The notes: generated by a model not told the origin, from the letters alone. A DNA stretch of 13,604 bases from Allomyces macrogynus ATCC 38327 (GCA_000151295.1 GG745348.1:759002-772605), one strand, 5' to 3'. Shown: positions 1 through 8,765, counted from the first letter of the stretch. Made by a program: numbers and translations.

Positions 1-865
1 TTCGGTACAAGGAACTCGCGCCGTACCTGGATGCGGTCGACCGGGTTGCGGCCGAGGCACCGGTAGTGGTCGAGGAGGGGATGGAGAAGGTGGAAAAGTT
101 GGGTTCGGATGTGGAACCGGGCGTACCAGAGGCGGCGGACGAATTGCAGAGCGGTGAGACGGTGGGGAGCGCCGGCATCGTCGAGCAGATCGACGCGGCC
201 GTGCGCGATCTGGGGCGCCGGTACCGCGCGAGCGCCGAGACGGGCGCGACATGGCCCGAGAAGAGTGCTGAACTCGGTCCGTCTCACTTGTTTCTCCCCA
301 TGATCCACACGCATGTCTCACCCGCTCCCATTTTACAGATCGCCTATGGCAATCGAATCTCGCAACCATGAAAACCGCGACCCGGCAATACGCGCGCCGG
401 CAACTGCAATGGCTGCGCAACAAACTCGTCCCGCGCCTGCGTCGCGACGGCGCGCCCGTCTACCTCCTCGACGCGTCGGACCCAGACCAATTCGCGATCC
501 GCGCACTTGATCCGGCAACCGACATTGCGCGCGCGTTCCTGGCCGATATGACGTTACCGGACCCGGCGACAGTCTTCCCAGACCAGGCCGCGGCTCTGCG
601 CGCGACGGCCCCGCCGAGCCAGACGTGGCAACTGTTTCGGTGCGATGTATGTGACCGCGATTTTCGCGGCGATGCCGAGTGGGACGCGCATCGGCAGTCG
701 CGCGCGCATCGGGCCTTGCTCAAGCGCAAGCGGAAAGCCGATGCGCGCGATGCAATGGTGGCCAAGCGCGCGGCTGTGGTCGCGGCGGCCGATGCGGCGG
801 CAACGACGGGTGGAGAGGGAGCAGCGGGCGCGGGTGCGGTCCCGGAGCGGCACGATGGCGCGTAG
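1..865 (+). CDS. tRNA dimethylallyltransferase (MOD5/TRIT1/MiaA family), C-terminal part, partial at the left edge
   Basis: The family transfers a dimethylallyl group from DMAPP to N6 of A37 in tRNAs reading UNN codons, in cytosol, mitochondria or nucleus. Only the 3' part is here: the P-loop and catalytic half lie outside the window. Exon A enters in frame at base 3 and reads RYKELAPYLDAV, like the family's GYKEL..YL segment, followed by about 70 acidic, low-complexity residues. After a short intron (277-338) exon B reads RLWQSNLATMKTATRQYARR, matching the family's MKTATRQYARRQ signature, then QLQWLRNKL. A C2H2 finger follows at 641-709 (CDVC, 12 residues, H, 5 residues, H), as in eukaryotic MOD5/TRIT1, and then a basic stretch (LLKRKRKA). 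The stop is TAG at 863-865. The family call is very secure. The exact donor is less so: GT at 277 gives SAELD-RLW, GT at 265 is also in phase. Confidence 0.9.
277..338 (+). other. Spliceosomal intron in the tRNA dimethylallyltransferase gene
   Basis: The 62-nt intron starts GTCCGT and ends TTTTACAG. It is inferred because the family homology moves from one frame (codons starting at 3, 6, 9...) to another (codons starting at 341, 344...). The splice leaves one base before the intron and two after, making GAT (Asp). TCTCAC near the acceptor is a possible branch site. GT at 265 is an alternative donor in the same phase. Confidence 0.72.
641..709 (+). other. C2H2 zinc finger of the tRNA dimethylallyltransferase
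   Basis: The segment encodes C-X2-C-X12-H-X5-H with a Trp three residues before the first His (EWDAH). This spacing and the EW.AH core are those of the C-terminal U1-like finger of eukaryotic MOD5/TRIT1 proteins. In the family the finger contributes to tRNA binding and nuclear function. All four metal ligands are present. Confidence 0.88.
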
Positions 866-1918
866 GCAAGGGCGATGGACGCCCGCGTGGGAGAGGATCA
901 CGGTCTGCTTTTGATTAAAGGTAGATTGCGTGCAATTCAGGCAGGGGATGGCCGGCGGCGGTTGCGCGATCGGAATGCGGAAGGGAAGGTGGCGCGGCGC
1001 AGCGGCGCCCTTGAGCACCGATCACGTCCACGCACCTTTCTCTTCTCTCGTGGGCGCGTTCTTCTGCACAGCCCGGGTCCCATCGCCCCTTCACAACATC
1101 AACCGAGCCAGCACAGTCAGCTCCGCGACTCCAAGACGCCCGACGCCGCGCGCGCCGCGGCCAACTCTCCCGACAACACACGCTGCCTTGCTCCTGCGGC
1201 CCTGCCCGCACCATCGCTGCACCGACTTTGCACCGAGAGCCGGGCCAACCTGTGCCGCCAGCTGCGCCCGCTCCCCCGCACGAGAACGGCTCCTTCCACC
1301 CGCTCCCCGGCCGGGCCGCGCACTCCACCAACAACTTCGGTCTCGGCCGACGCGCCCGCGCCCGGTCTTGCGTGGGCCTTGCCTGTCTTGCACGCCCGTG
1401 CGCGCACGTCCTGCCTGTCGCACTTGCGCAACGTCACTTAGCTCGCGCGACCCAAGTGTACGTGGATGAACGCCAAATGAAACGCGCAACCGGACGCAAA
1501 CGTGCTCGACCACGGCGCTGCCCGCAGTTTGCCTCGTGCTTGCGTGGGTGGTGCGACACTATCATGGCGTGCTCGTGCACAACGTGGTGCGTTGGCAGCG
1601 TGGCGTGCTGGTGTCGTTCTGATCACGTCCGCTGCCACGGCCGTGCTCCTGATCGCACAGAGTCGCCATCAGCGCGCGCGCGGAGACGCGTGCCGGCGGT
1701 CCTCACGCAGCGCGACGCGGCGCGGGGTCCTTGCAGCAGCGCGCCGGCCGTGCGTTCCGTGCCGGATCGCATCCATTCTCGCGCGTGTGCTCACCCAGCT
1801 GTCGTGTCCACGCCATTGCATAGCCCGCCTGCTCGCTGCCGTTCATTTCCGTTGGCACTTTGCTCGCTCGCGTTCGCGGTCCCTGCCGTCTCCTCCTTGC
1901 TAGACCCGCCGCCCAGAC
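866..1918. other. Intergenic region between the isopentenyltransferase gene and the TCP11/Sok1-like gene
   Basis: The 1053 bases are very GC-rich and C-rich on the plus strand. I see no family homology in any frame; open frames on both strands are what such composition gives by chance. It should hold the 3' UTR of the left gene and the promoter and 5' leader of the right one. I found no TATA box or AATAAA. The 10-mer GATCACGTCC occurs twice (1020-1029 and 1621-1630), and an ACGTCA lies at 1431-1436. Neither can be called functional. An in-frame TAG at 1901-1903 shows that the downstream reading frame cannot extend further left without splicing. Confidence 0.6.
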
Positions 1919-4900
1919 ATGCCCAACTCCGGTGGGCTCGGCGCATCGCGCCGGCGCTCCTGGTTCACCAAGCCCTTCTCGTCCCCGGCCACCCCACCCG
2001 CCGCGTCGCCGCTGAGCAATAGTAGCACGCCCGCGCCATGGTCGTCGCCGACGCCCTCGACGGCTTCCACCTCGCCACGCCTCTCGTCCTCGTCGCCCTC
2101 CTCCTCTTCCCGCAATGGCTCGCTGCGCCGGCGGTCGATGCTCGGGTTCCTCTCGACGACGGTCACCGACGATGTGCCCGACTCGCCCGTGCCGGGCACC
2201 CCGACCGCGGCCGACGCGCCCGCCGATGTGGCCGAACTCGCTGCTCGGCTGCACCGGGCCGCAGAAGCGCGCAAGTCCGCGCTCGATCGCGCCATGCACG
2301 CGGCCCGCGCGCGACTCTTCTCGGCACCCGCTGCGACCAGCGCGGCGGCAGCAAGTGCGGCAGCGATGGATGCGGAACGGCAGTCGGCGACGCTGGTGCG
2401 CGCACAGCGCGAGCGGAGTGAAGCGGCAGCGAAACTGCGCGCGCAGTTGACGACGGTCTCGAAAGCGGAACGGTCAGGGTCCGGGTCCGGTGGGGGCACG
2501 CTGCCGCGGTCGGCGTCGTCGTCCGGGGCATTGAATATGCTCGTGCGGAAATCTTTGTCCCTGCCGCGCCGGCGCGCGGGGAGCGCGAGTGCAGTAGGGC
2601 TGGATATCGCCACGGACCCAGCGGACCTGATGTTGACGGTCCCCGACACGCCCGTCTCGCGGTCGTCCTCCCACGGGTCGCTTGTTTCGCTCGGCGGGGA
2701 CGATCCGAGCGCCGAGAGCTTGTCGTCGGACGACGAAGGGTCTCGCACGACACCGTTGTCCGCGCGTGCCGCGTCGTCGGCCGAGTCGTTGGATGGCGAC
2801 CGCGATGCGGTGTTCCTTGCCGCGATCCAGGCGTTCCGTGAAATTGATTTGGTGAGGATTGACGCGGCGGCCGCCGCCGGGTGGCAGCATGCCGACTTGA
2901 TGCAGCGCGTCGAGCACCCGACCAACGTGCGGATTGCGACGGCGTTCCTCGACGAACTCGCGAAACGGATCCCGCGGTCCGGGAAGAACGGGTTGTCTCC
3001 GTCAATCACACGCGGGCGGCGGAAACCCAGTACGAGCAGCGGGAGCAGTGGCGCGTCGGCGGCGGCGGCCGCAGCAGCCGCAGCAGCAGCGGCTTCGCCG
3101 GTCCCGCCATCGCCGCGGACCAGCGACGATGGGCCAACGACAACGACGCCGGGCATGGACCCTCGACTGTTCCTGGTCGCGCTGATCACGGCGCTGTTCC
3201 CAAACCAAGTCCTGCGCCCGAACCACGACGATTTATTGCATGACGTGACCAAGGCCCTCGTCAAGGCGGTCGCGGACGTGATGCGGAAACCCGGGTCCAA
3301 GACCAAGCTTGCGCGCGTGGGGCGCCGGTGGACCAAGTTTTTGGTCGTGTTCAATGACTGGAAACGCGCGAGCCAGAATGTGCTGATTCAGGAGTTGCTC
3401 GACCAGTTTTTGCAGATGGACCGCATGTGGGTCGACGCCAAGGCGCAGTACGAGGCACAGGTGCGGTCGGCCGCACTGGCTGCGCCGACGCCGTCTGCCT
3501 CGTCGCCCGACACGGACGACATGGACCTCGACCCAGCTCTGCAAACCCGTGCGGCGATCGCCGCCGTCCGCCACGCGGCCGTGACGACCGTCGCGCAACT
3601 GCGCGCGCGGCAGCACTGGCTGTACCACCGGCTCGTGCGCTTCGGCGGCGGCGACGCGGCCCCGCTTCTCCTCGACCAGTTGCGGCGCGACCGCGGGTAC
3701 GCCTTCGACTTGATGCGCGACGACCTGCCGACCCTCCTCGGCGCGACCCTGCTCGGCCCGCCGATGCCCGACTCGGTCTGCCCGGATCTGGACCCACTCG
3801 ACCTCGAGGCCGACCACGCGATCGCCCTGTCTGTGTCCGTCGAAGTCGACGAGTGGGACCAGGTCCAGCGCGACTTGCAGCTCGCGCACGAGATTCATTT
3901 CGGTGACGCGCGCGCTGCCACGCGGTTACCGGAAACCGTCGCCACGTCACCCGCGGCCGCGGCGGCCGTGCACGGGGCGCTGAAACGCGCGTTCCGTGAC
4001 CAGGCCGAGGTGCAGTACCACGCGGGGAAACTGGCCCCGTGGCTCGCGGACTGTCTCGAAGTACTTTGCGAGAACGTGGCCGCGGGCACGCACGACGCGC
4101 AAGCGTGGCGCGCGCGACTCGTCGCTGTTGCGCAAGTCAATGCTGCGCGGGCAGCGGGGGACAACTGGCCGGTCGCCGACCAAGTGCGTGTCTTACACGC
4201 GGTGCACGCGGCCATGGCCACGCTCGCAACCCACGACCGGCAAGCGGACCTCGCCGCGGTTTTGATTTCCGTGCATACGGTCGTGCCCGCGCTTTTTGCG
4301 TTGCTCGACATCTCGGAACAGATGCGCGTGGATGGCGCACAGCGCGCACTGGACGCGATGCGTCCGCTGGTCGCGCGCACAGTGGTGCCGCTGGAACGCG
4401 CGTATTTCCGCGTCCGTGTCGACCACGGACTCGTTGACCCGCGACTCCCGGGCGTGCGTGCGTGGTTGGGCGCCGCGTACGCGCGGTTCCAGGACCCGTC
4501 CGGTAGCGCGCGGGACGTGTCGGAGGTGGGCACCGGGGACGCGAGTTTCCAGCAAGTCTACCACGAGGCGCTGGTCGCGCTGATCATGGACGGCGGGTTG
4601 GACGATGTCGATGGCGGTGGGCCGGCGTACCCGGAAACGTTTGCGATGGACGAGGCGCGGCTCGACGCGTTGTGTGAGCAGGCGCACCGCGTGTTGTTGG
4701 TTGCGGCACTCGCGACCCATTTGCGCAACCGGGTCAAGGCCGCGCCGAGAGGGGCCGACCACGACGTAAATGCGTCCCCCTCAGTGGCCGTCGAGCGGAT
4801 GCGTGCCGGGGATTTGGAGGGCGTCTGTGCGCGATTGCGCGCGGTCGTGGATGCCGCGGCGTCGGTCGACGCGCTGCGTGCGGCGTTGGCGGCGGAAGTG

Positions 4901-5290
4901 CCGGGCGGGCGCGCGATTGTTGATGCGTGTTTGGCGAAATCGGACGCCGTGTACAAGGTCTTGTGGCGCCGGCTCGAGGCGACGCTGCGCGACGCGTTGG
5001 CCGCGCATGCGGCGGCGGAAGCGGACGCACGGCTTGCGGCACCGCTCGTGGCCGATGGCGATGCGCGCGAAGAGGTCGCAACGGCGCGTCCGGAACCCGT
5101 ATGGAGCGTGCGCAAGGGGCTGGAGGCTGTGGAACCGGGCGTGCGCGCGCTGGCGTCCGCGGTCGTGCAGCTCGCACAGCACAATGCGCGCGTGCATGCC
5201 GAGTGGTACGATGCGGTGTTGGGCGAAGTGAGCCGTGGCGTCGAGGACGAGGAGGTGGAGGTGGCCGAGGTGGAGATGCGCGACGCGTAG
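1919..5290 (+). CDS. TCP11/Sok1-domain protein (T-complex 11-like), 1123 residues
   Basis: TCP11-domain proteins include yeast Sok1, a high-copy suppressor of protein kinase A loss, and mammalian TCP11, linked to cAMP signalling in sperm. Molecular function is poorly defined. Residues 1-100 are Ser/Pro/Thr-rich and probably disordered. Ala/Arg-rich helices likely to form coiled coil lie at about 104-137 and 149-185. A 12-Ala run is at 381-392. The conserved helical part starts near 413 (PRLFLVALITALFPNQVL, then WTKFLVVFNDWK at about 471-482). The hallmark PETFAMDEARLDAL is at 905-918, VYKVLWRRL near 1011 and HNARVHAEWYDAVL near 1090, in the usual family order, followed by an acidic tail. The ATG at 1919 is the first after an in-frame TAG at 1901 and has a purine at -3. 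There is no intron over 3.3 kb. A regulatory role in PKA signalling is inferred from family membership only. Confidence 0.85.
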   Translation: MPNSGGLGASRRRSWFTKPFSSPATPPAASPLSNSSTPAPWSSPTPSTASTSPRLSSSSPSSSSRNGSLRRRSMLGFLSTTVTDDVPDSPVPGTPTAADAPADVAELAARLHRAAEARKSALDRAMHAARARLFSAPAATSAAAASAAAMDAERQSATLVRAQRERSEAAAKLRAQLTTVSKAERSGSGSGGGTLPRSASSSGALNMLVRKSLSLPRRRAGSASAVGLDIATDPADLMLTVPDTPVSRSSSHGSLVSLGGDDPSAESLSSDDEGSRTTPLSARAASSAESLDGDRDAVFLAAIQAFREIDLVRIDAAAAAGWQHADLMQRVEHPTNVRIATAFLDELAKRIPRSGKNGLSPSITRGRRKPSTSSGSSGASAAAAAAAAAAAASPVPPSPRTSDDGPTTTTPGMDPRLFLVALITALFPNQVLRPNHDDLLHDVTKALVKAVADVMRKPGSKTKLARVGRRWTKFLVVFNDWKRASQNVLIQELLDQFLQMDRMWVDAKAQYEAQVRSAALAAPTPSASSPDTDDMDLDPALQTRAAIAAVRHAAVTTVAQLRARQHWLYHRLVRFGGGDAAPLLLDQLRRDRGYAFDLMRDDLPTLLGATLLGPPMPDSVCPDLDPLDLEADHAIALSVSVEVDEWDQVQRDLQLAHEIHFGDARAATRLPETVATSPAAAAAVHGALKRAFRDQAEVQYHAGKLAPWLADCLEVLCENVAAGTHDAQAWRARLVAVAQVNAARAAGDNWPVADQVRVLHAVHAAMATLATHDRQADLAAVLISVHTVVPALFALLDISEQMRVDGAQRALDAMRPLVARTVVPLERAYFRVRVDHGLVDPRLPGVRAWLGAAYARFQDPSGSARDVSEVGTGDASFQQVYHEALVALIMDGGLDDVDGGGPAYPETFAMDEARLDALCEQAHRVLLVAALATHLRNRVKAAPRGADHDVNASPSVAVERMRAGDLEGVCARLRAVVDAAASVDALRAALAAEVPGGRAIVDACLAKSDAVYKVLWRRLEATLRDALAAHAAAEADARLAAPLVADGDAREEVATARPEPVWSVRKGLEAVEPGVRALASAVVQLAQHNARVHAEWYDAVLGEVSRGVEDEEVEVAEVEMRDA
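3059..3094 (+). repeat. Polyalanine-coding GCN tract inside the TCP11/Sok1-like gene
   Basis: Twelve consecutive Ala codons use mixed GCG, GCC, GCA and GCT. They lie in a Ser/Gly-rich linker just before the conserved helical domain. The mixed codons argue against recent slippage of a pure triplet repeat. Confidence 0.85.
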
Positions 5291-6032
5291 AACGGGCCGT
5301 GGTCCGTGGTCGACGTTGGGTTTGCAGTTGCTATTGCTGGCGTTTGTTGCAGTGTTCTTGTTTGCGTTGGTTTGGCGTGGATTCCAGCTGGATTTGCTTT
5401 CGTTGTGCGCAGTGCTTGATATGACATACCTTCTTGACTTGGAGTCTCGACTTGCAGACGTTGGGTGGACGCGGCACGACGATCGTCGCCGGATCGTATC
5501 TTGACGGGGTCGTCCTGACTGCGGGTCGCGTCTCGCGGGTGTCTCGCGGCCAGGCTGTTCGCACCGTGCTTGCACGTGGACTGTGACTGGCGGTGTCTTC
5601 TCCTGTTTTGTTTTTTGCTTCGTTTTGCGTCAGTCTTGCTCCACGGCCTACGTCGCCCCCATTCATTCATGAGTTGGTCGGAGTTGGGCCGCACTCGATT
5701 TGATTCGAGTCAATCAAGCAGCTACTCAGTGCGCTGCGAACCGCGACCGGGCCCTGCCTGTCTGCACCCGTCTCGCTCACGTCGAACCGACGGAGAGCCA
5801 AGTGCCTGCCCGCGCGACTGGTGTGGAGCACGTTTCCCTGGCACGGACGGCGCCCGCAGCACGCGCCTCGCTCCGGGACCCATTGTCACGCCTGGCTGGC
5901 GCGCTATAAATACCAAGCGACGCCCGGCTGCAGCTGTCCTGAACCCATTGCGATTGAAAACCTGCAGCTGCAACTTGAACCAAGACTATTGATCTGTTCC
6001 AGAACGCCCATTGCCCGCCCCGCTCGCCCAAA
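5291..6032. other. Intergenic region upstream of the GTPBP1-like gene
   Basis: About 740 bases hold the 3' end of the TCP11-like transcript and the promoter of the GTPase gene. The first 300 bases are T/G-rich on the plus strand. The only ATGs are near 5421 and at 5669. A clear TATAAATA sits at 5905-5912. An overlapping pair of inverted repeats lies at 5693-5717. No protein family was recognised in any frame. Confidence 0.6.
5905..5912 (+). promoter_or_regulatory. TATA box of the GTPBP1-like gene
   Basis: TATAAATA is a full consensus TATA element in an otherwise GC-rich stretch. It lies 128 nt before the ATG at 6033, so transcription would be expected to begin near 5935-5945 and give a leader of roughly 90-100 nt. 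The position supports 6033 as the first AUG of the mRNA. Confidence 0.65.
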
Positions 6033-8224
6033 ATGTTCCAGCAAACAAGCTCGCCGCAGAGGATAAGTCGGGCCGGGTTTCTCGCCCAGTTTTGCGCCGA
6101 CGAGCGCTGCCGCCCGAAGTCGAGGAGGGCAATGTCGAGTACAAGGTATCACTTAGTGATGTACTGCGATGCATGCGGTTTGGCAACTGACAGGTCATGA
6201 TCATGGTGTAGCTCAAGCTCGTCAACATCTCGGACGAGCGGTTCGTGCACCTCGTCACGCAAATGAAGTGGCGGCTCGCTGAAGGGTGCGGCGAAGCTCT
6301 GGTGCGTTTTGGTCTTGACTCTCCAGTGCTGCGCATGCAAGGGTGTCTCACACGCTCGCCAACGCGTCTCGCCTTATAGTACGAGATTGGCATCGCCGAC
6401 AACGGCCAGCTCGTCGGCCTGTCGTCCGCCGACCTGGCCGAGTCGCTGCGCACGCTCGAGGCTATGGCCGCGCACCTCGACGCCGACTGCTCGATCGTGC
6501 GGCAGCGGCAAGTCCCGCCGCGTCATGGCGACGACCTCAACGCCGAGCTGCGGCACGTGGCCGAGATCCTCGTGCGCAAGCGCGTCGACTCCGAAGACCA
6601 CTTTCTCGAGATCCGCGTCGCGATTCTCGGCGGGTCTGACGCGGGCAAATCGACGTTGCTCGGCGTCCTGACGCACTCGGAACTCGATAACGGCCTCGGC
6701 CGTGCGCGCAGTCGCGCCTTCAACCACAAGCACGAGCTTGAGTCGGGCCGCACGTCGTCACTGGCCTCGGACCTGGTTGGGTTCGCGTCGGACGGCCGCG
6801 TCGTGAATTACGCAACGACGTCGGTCCACACGGCACAGGACATTGTCGAGCAGTCGTCCAAGATTGTCACGCTCACCGATACCTGTGGCCTGGCCAAGTT
6901 TTTGCCGACGACGATTGCGGCCATCACGGCGCGGCAGCCGCACTTTGCCATGCTCATGGTGAATGCCGCGCACTGGACGGAAATGACGCGCGAACATCTC
7001 GGCATGCTGCTCGTGCTTAAGATCCCGTTCTTTGTCGTCGTGACCAAGGTTGACTGCACGCCGCCCGACGCGATCCGCAACACGCTCGCGTCGCTGATCG
7101 CCGTGCTCAAGGGCCCCGGCGGGCGCGCGCTGCCCTACATTTGCAAGAACGAGGACGACATTGTTGCCGTCCTCCCGCACTTGGCCGCTCCGCCGGCCAC
7201 CTCCTACTCGCCGAGTCTCGGCAGCTCGACCCGCGGGACCGGCGGCGTCGTGCCCATTTTCCTCGTGTCGAGCGTGACCGGCGACAACATCCCGCTGCTC
7301 ACCAAGTTCTTGAACCTGCTCCCGCAGCCGCCCGCGGCCGACTTGGCCGAACTCGCCGTGGCCGAGACCGAGTTCCAAGTGCAGGATGTCTACGACGTGC
7401 CCTCCGTCGGTACTGTCGTTGGCGGGCACGTCCTTGCCGGCTCCATTGCGACGTCTCGCGCGCCACGCCGCCCGCAGCCGCTCTTCCTCGGCCCGTTTGC
7501 TGACGGCACGTTCCGCCGTGTCGTTGCGCGGTCGATTCACCGGTTCTGTCGCGCCGTGCACTATGTTCGCGCCAACCAGGCGGCGACCGTCGCGCTCGCG
7601 TACTGGCCCGAGACCGAGACCGAGGATGAGGGCACCGCGGCGGTGCCGTCGACCCAGACGCTCCAGCCCGTCCCGCCCACGGACCTGCGCCGCGGAATGG
7701 TTCTCGTCGGTTCGCGCGCGCAGGCGACGGGCGCATGGACGATTGATGTCGAGTTGCATTTGCTCTACCACGCGTCCGAGCTCACGCGCGACCAGACGAC
7801 CGTGATTTACTGCGGGTCTGTCCGTGCCGCGGCGAAGGTGGACTGGATTGATGGCGACGGATTGCGGACGGGCGACCGGTCGACGGTGCGGTTCCGGTTT
7901 GTCAATCACCCGGAGTGGGTGCGGCCGGGGATGACCCTGCTTGCACGTGAAGGGCGTGCGGGAAAGATGAAGTGTGTCGGGACCGTGCTAAGGGTTGGGA
8001 GTGAGGACGAGGGTGCGGAGCCGGCGCCGTCGCCGCCCATGTCCCCTGCGGGGTTGAGTCCGGGAAGGAGGACGAGGAGGACGAGCAAGAGTCCGCCCTT
8101 GGGTGGTGGCGGTGGCGAGCCGGGACAAGGGAGGAGGAGGAGAACGAGGAGTAAAGGGTCGCCGCCGCTGACTGCGCGCGCGCCGCCGTCGCCGTCGCCG
8201 TCGCCTGCACCGGCCGAGTCGTGA
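6033..8224 (+). CDS. GTP-binding protein of the GTPBP1/GTPBP2 family (EF-Tu-like translational GTPase); 5' end uncertain
   Basis: Family members are EF-Tu/eEF1A-like GTPases acting in ribosome rescue and mRNA turnover in the cytosol. Secure exons are about 6092-6145 (LPPEVEEGNVEYK), 6212-6301 (LKLVN...QMKWRLAEGCGEAL) and 6380-8224 (YEIGIADNGQLVGLS onward). The P-loop GGSDAGKST is at 6629-6655, then HKHELESGRTSS, G3 DTCG at 6878-6889, G4 TKVD at 7043-7054 and SSVTGDN near 7270. Barrel signature VGTVVGGHVLAGSI, GMVLVG and YCGSVR follow. The tail is basic and Pro/Ser-rich. The coding length, about 690 codons, fits the family. The histidine normally following G3 (DLAGH) is Leu here. The ATG at 6033 (context CAAAATG) is the only ATG after the TATA box but is in a different frame from LPPEVEEGN; the frame that matches is open from 5993 without an ATG. 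Family call firm, N-terminus unresolved. Confidence 0.86.
6146..6211 (+). other. Intron in the GTPBP1-like gene
   Basis: The 66-nt, phase 0 intron starts GTATCA after AAG and ends GGTGTAG. CTGAC at 6187-6191 is a good branch-site match. Removing it joins GNVEYK to LKLVN, continuous with the family pattern. The intron carries in-frame stops if retained. Confidence 0.85.
6302..6379 (+). other. Second recognised intron in the GTPBP1-like gene
   Basis: The 78-nt, phase 0 intron starts GTGCGT and ends CCTTATAG. Removing it joins GCGEAL to YEIGIADNG, which corresponds to the family's GETIYVIG-like stretch. The donor has G at +5 like the other introns in the window. Confidence 0.85.
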
Positions 8225-8264
8225 GCAGGTCCTTGGTGGGACGATGAGTAGAGGTGCTGACGAG

Positions 8265-8303
8265 GATGGGTGCCAATGATGGGTGCTAAGGATCGGTGCC
8301 AAA
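8265..8303 (+). repeat. Three-copy 13-bp imperfect tandem repeat
   Basis: The units are gatgggtgccaat, gatgggtgctaag and gatcggtgccaaa, directly abutting. Each differs from the first at two or three positions. They begin about 40 bases after the GTPase stop codon, so they would lie in its 3' UTR or just beyond. A 13-base period does not keep a reading frame. Confidence 0.75.
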
Positions 8304-8765
8304 AATGAAGTTGATTTTACTTGTCTGGTTCTGGATTTCTGTCGCAGATCGTTGACGAGGCTGCTGAAATCGAATTGATTGAGATTTGAATCACCACCAT
8401 GTGTTGGCCACGATCCACGGACAAAGAAACACGACAGCGCAACGACACAACAGCCCCTTGTTTGATGAGACCGTGGCCTGATATGAAGGTGCCGGCCTCT
8501 GGCTCGAATTCGAATGTTTTGCGAGAAAGTATTAGGGAGCACTGTTCGAGAAAAAGTTAAGAAAGCATATGTCGACCCGCTTGTATCCGTATCATCTCTT
8601 TTGTTTTCGGCGTCGAACCTTGGAGGGCGAAAGACCGTCAGAGCGTCAGAGCGCCAGTTGCTAGCTCGGCTCGTTCAGTCGAAGGTTTGGGCAACCAAAA
8701 AGATTGGCAACGAAGAGGGCATCGAGCAATTAAGCAAATCATCTTACCAGTCTCCACTCTCCGCA

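Noticed and set aside
1431..1436. ACGTCA, a CRE-like half site upstream of the TCP11/Sok1-like gene
   Set aside because: A six-base match in a 1-kb GC-rich region is expected by chance; the cAMP link of Sok1 makes it tempting but gives no evidence.
1228..2022. 264-codon plus-strand frame overlapping the start of the TCP11-like gene
   Set aside because: Pro/Arg/Cys/His-rich translation of C-rich DNA, no homology, and it runs into the true gene in another frame.
1900..3354. 484-codon open frame antisense to the TCP11/Sok1-like gene
   Set aside because: It is Ser/Ala/Arg-rich with no family match and starts at a TTG. Long antisense frames are expected opposite GC3-rich coding sequence.
5235..5504. 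Frame with a hydrophobic, membrane-like stretch after the TCP11-like stop
   Set aside because: It overlaps the end of the TCP11-like gene in another frame, and its hydrophobicity comes from the T-rich DNA at 5310-5420. No ATG sits at its start region.
6758..7909. 383-codon open frame antisense to the GTPBP1-like gene
   Set aside because: It is the mirror of conserved GTPase codons, with Arg/Gly/His-rich composition and no domain.
8186..8215. CGCCGT triplet-like repeat as a microsatellite
   Set aside because: It encodes the Pro-Ser tail of the GTPase and is only a few units long.
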